Source: a bacterium
GTDB taxonomy: Bacteria; Zhuqueibacterota; Zhuqueibacteria; Residuimicrobiales; Oceaniaggregativiventaceae
Direction of reading: 5' to 3'
Assembly (NCBI GenBank): GCA_029565675.1
Contig: JAKQNP010000010.1
Coordinates: 1 to 55,669, forward strand
Length of the DNA stretch: 55,669 bases
The first letter of the stretch is position 1; every line of letters starts with the position of its first letter. Shown in pieces: positions 55,204 to 55,669 of this stretch. The translations under genes and the position numbers were made by a program. Below the pieces are notes generated by a model that did no database searches, was not told the origin of the DNA, and saw nothing but the letters and a program-made list of their open reading frames with translations.

Positions 55204-55669
55204 TTATTTCATGAACATCATCTTGTAGGTTTTTACAAAATCACCGGCGATCAGTTTGTAGAAATAAAGACCGCTGCCGACCAGCTGGCCAGTTCGATCG
55301 CGGCCGTCCCAGGTCGTCTGATAATAGCCGGGTTGCATTCTCTCACTCACCAGGGAAACCACTTCCTTGCCCAGAATGTCATAGACTATCAGGCGAACGT
55401 CGGCTGTATTCGCCACGCTGAAGGAAATGCGGGTTTCCGGGTTGAATGGGTTGGGATAGTTTTGTTCAAGTGCAAAGGTTGTCGGCACTTCAACCGCGAT
55501 TTGTTTCACACCGGTCGGCATCTTGGTGTCGAAATCCCAGGCGCTGTAGAAAATCGGGTCGATGCTGCCGAACTGGGCGTTGATCGTAAAGGTCGGCTGC
55601 GCATCGTCTATGTTCTCGATGTGGTTGTTGCCGTAGCCGCCCTCATTGTCACCGCCGCCAATGCCAAAC
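55204..55669 (-). CDS. Secreted protein with FlgD-like C-terminal domain (3' part)
   Basis: The frame stays open to the window edge, so the gene is truncated at its 5' end. The visible 155 residues begin in a Gly- and Asn-rich segment (GGYGNNHIENIDD), then FGSIDPIFYSAWDFDTK. The C-terminal 85 residues have FALEQNYPNPFNPETRISFSV, VRLIVYDILGKEVVSLV, WDGRDRTGQLVGSGLYFYKL and end KMMFMK. This is the FlgD-Ig or Por-like sorting domain that sends proteins to the surface in FCB-group bacteria. The function of the main body cannot be seen. Confidence 0.88.
   Translation of the reverse strand, partial: FGIGGGDNEGGYGNNHIENIDDAQPTFTINAQFGSIDPIFYSAWDFDTKMPTGVKQIAVEVPTTFALEQNYPNPFNPETRISFSVANTADVRLIVYDILGKEVVSLVSERMQPGYYQTTWDGRDRTGQLVGSGLYFYKLIAGDFVKTYKMMFMK

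Overview
This looks like chromosomal DNA of a free-living Gram-negative bacterium, probably from a little-cultured FCB-group lineage such as the KSB1, Calditrichota or Zixibacteria type. The basis is indirect: an outer-membrane TonB-type receptor ending in Phe, several lipoprotein signals, two secreted proteins with FlgD-like C-terminal sorting domains (one with the linker NYPNPFNPET), and a HrcA/CIRCE-type groE operon. No rRNA or tRNA gene is present, so the placement is inference.

The standout is a complete diversity-generating retroelement (DGR) on the minus strand at about 18.0-22.1 kb. In transcription order it holds a secreted variable protein with five PEGA-like repeats and a C-terminal FGE/C-type-lectin domain (19886-22078), an avd accessory gene (19453-19791), a template repeat TR (19313-19436) and a DGR-class reverse transcriptase (18030-19082). 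TR and the 124-bp variable repeat VR (19888-20011) differ at 22 positions, and all 22 are adenines in the coding-strand TR. This is the signature of adenine-directed mutagenic retrohoming. An LPP20-like secreted protein (16045-17919) follows the RT in the same direction. The block is bracketed by two same-direction composite repeats (15192-15835 and 22245-22527) that differ by exactly five copies of a 72-bp tandem unit plus 1 bp.

Layout: 0.7-7 kb, TonB-type receptor and a FlgD-tailed secreted protein between copies of a dispersed repeat. 7.9-15 kb, a frameshifted B12-binding radical SAM gene, a 42-aa membrane protein, a nitroreductase, a sodium/solute symporter with a 67-aa partner, an unknown gene pair and a flavin reductase. 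15-22.5 kb, repeats and DGR. 22.6-41 kb, cell-envelope and sugar genes: a GT-C-like membrane protein, a methyltransferase-GT2 fusion, galK, two RmlD-like reductases, an M23 peptidase, a LOG protein, a hydrolase, a polyprenyl-phosphate-mannose-synthase-like GT2, purE, a DUF4837 lipoprotein, a flippase-like protein, a TMEM260/DUF2723-like protein, a GT4 and a methyltransferase. 41-52 kb, housekeeping genes recG, valS, rlmH, khpA, groS-groL and mutM. 52-55.7 kb, a second symporter and the 3' end of another FlgD-tailed secreted protein.

The intergenic DNA is rich in structured repeats: several hairpin families, a heptamer repeat, a 72-bp tandem array, and two copies of a 162-bp MITE-like element with 12-bp terminal inverted repeats and 9-bp target duplications. 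All functions are read from the sequence and known family motifs; no database search was run.
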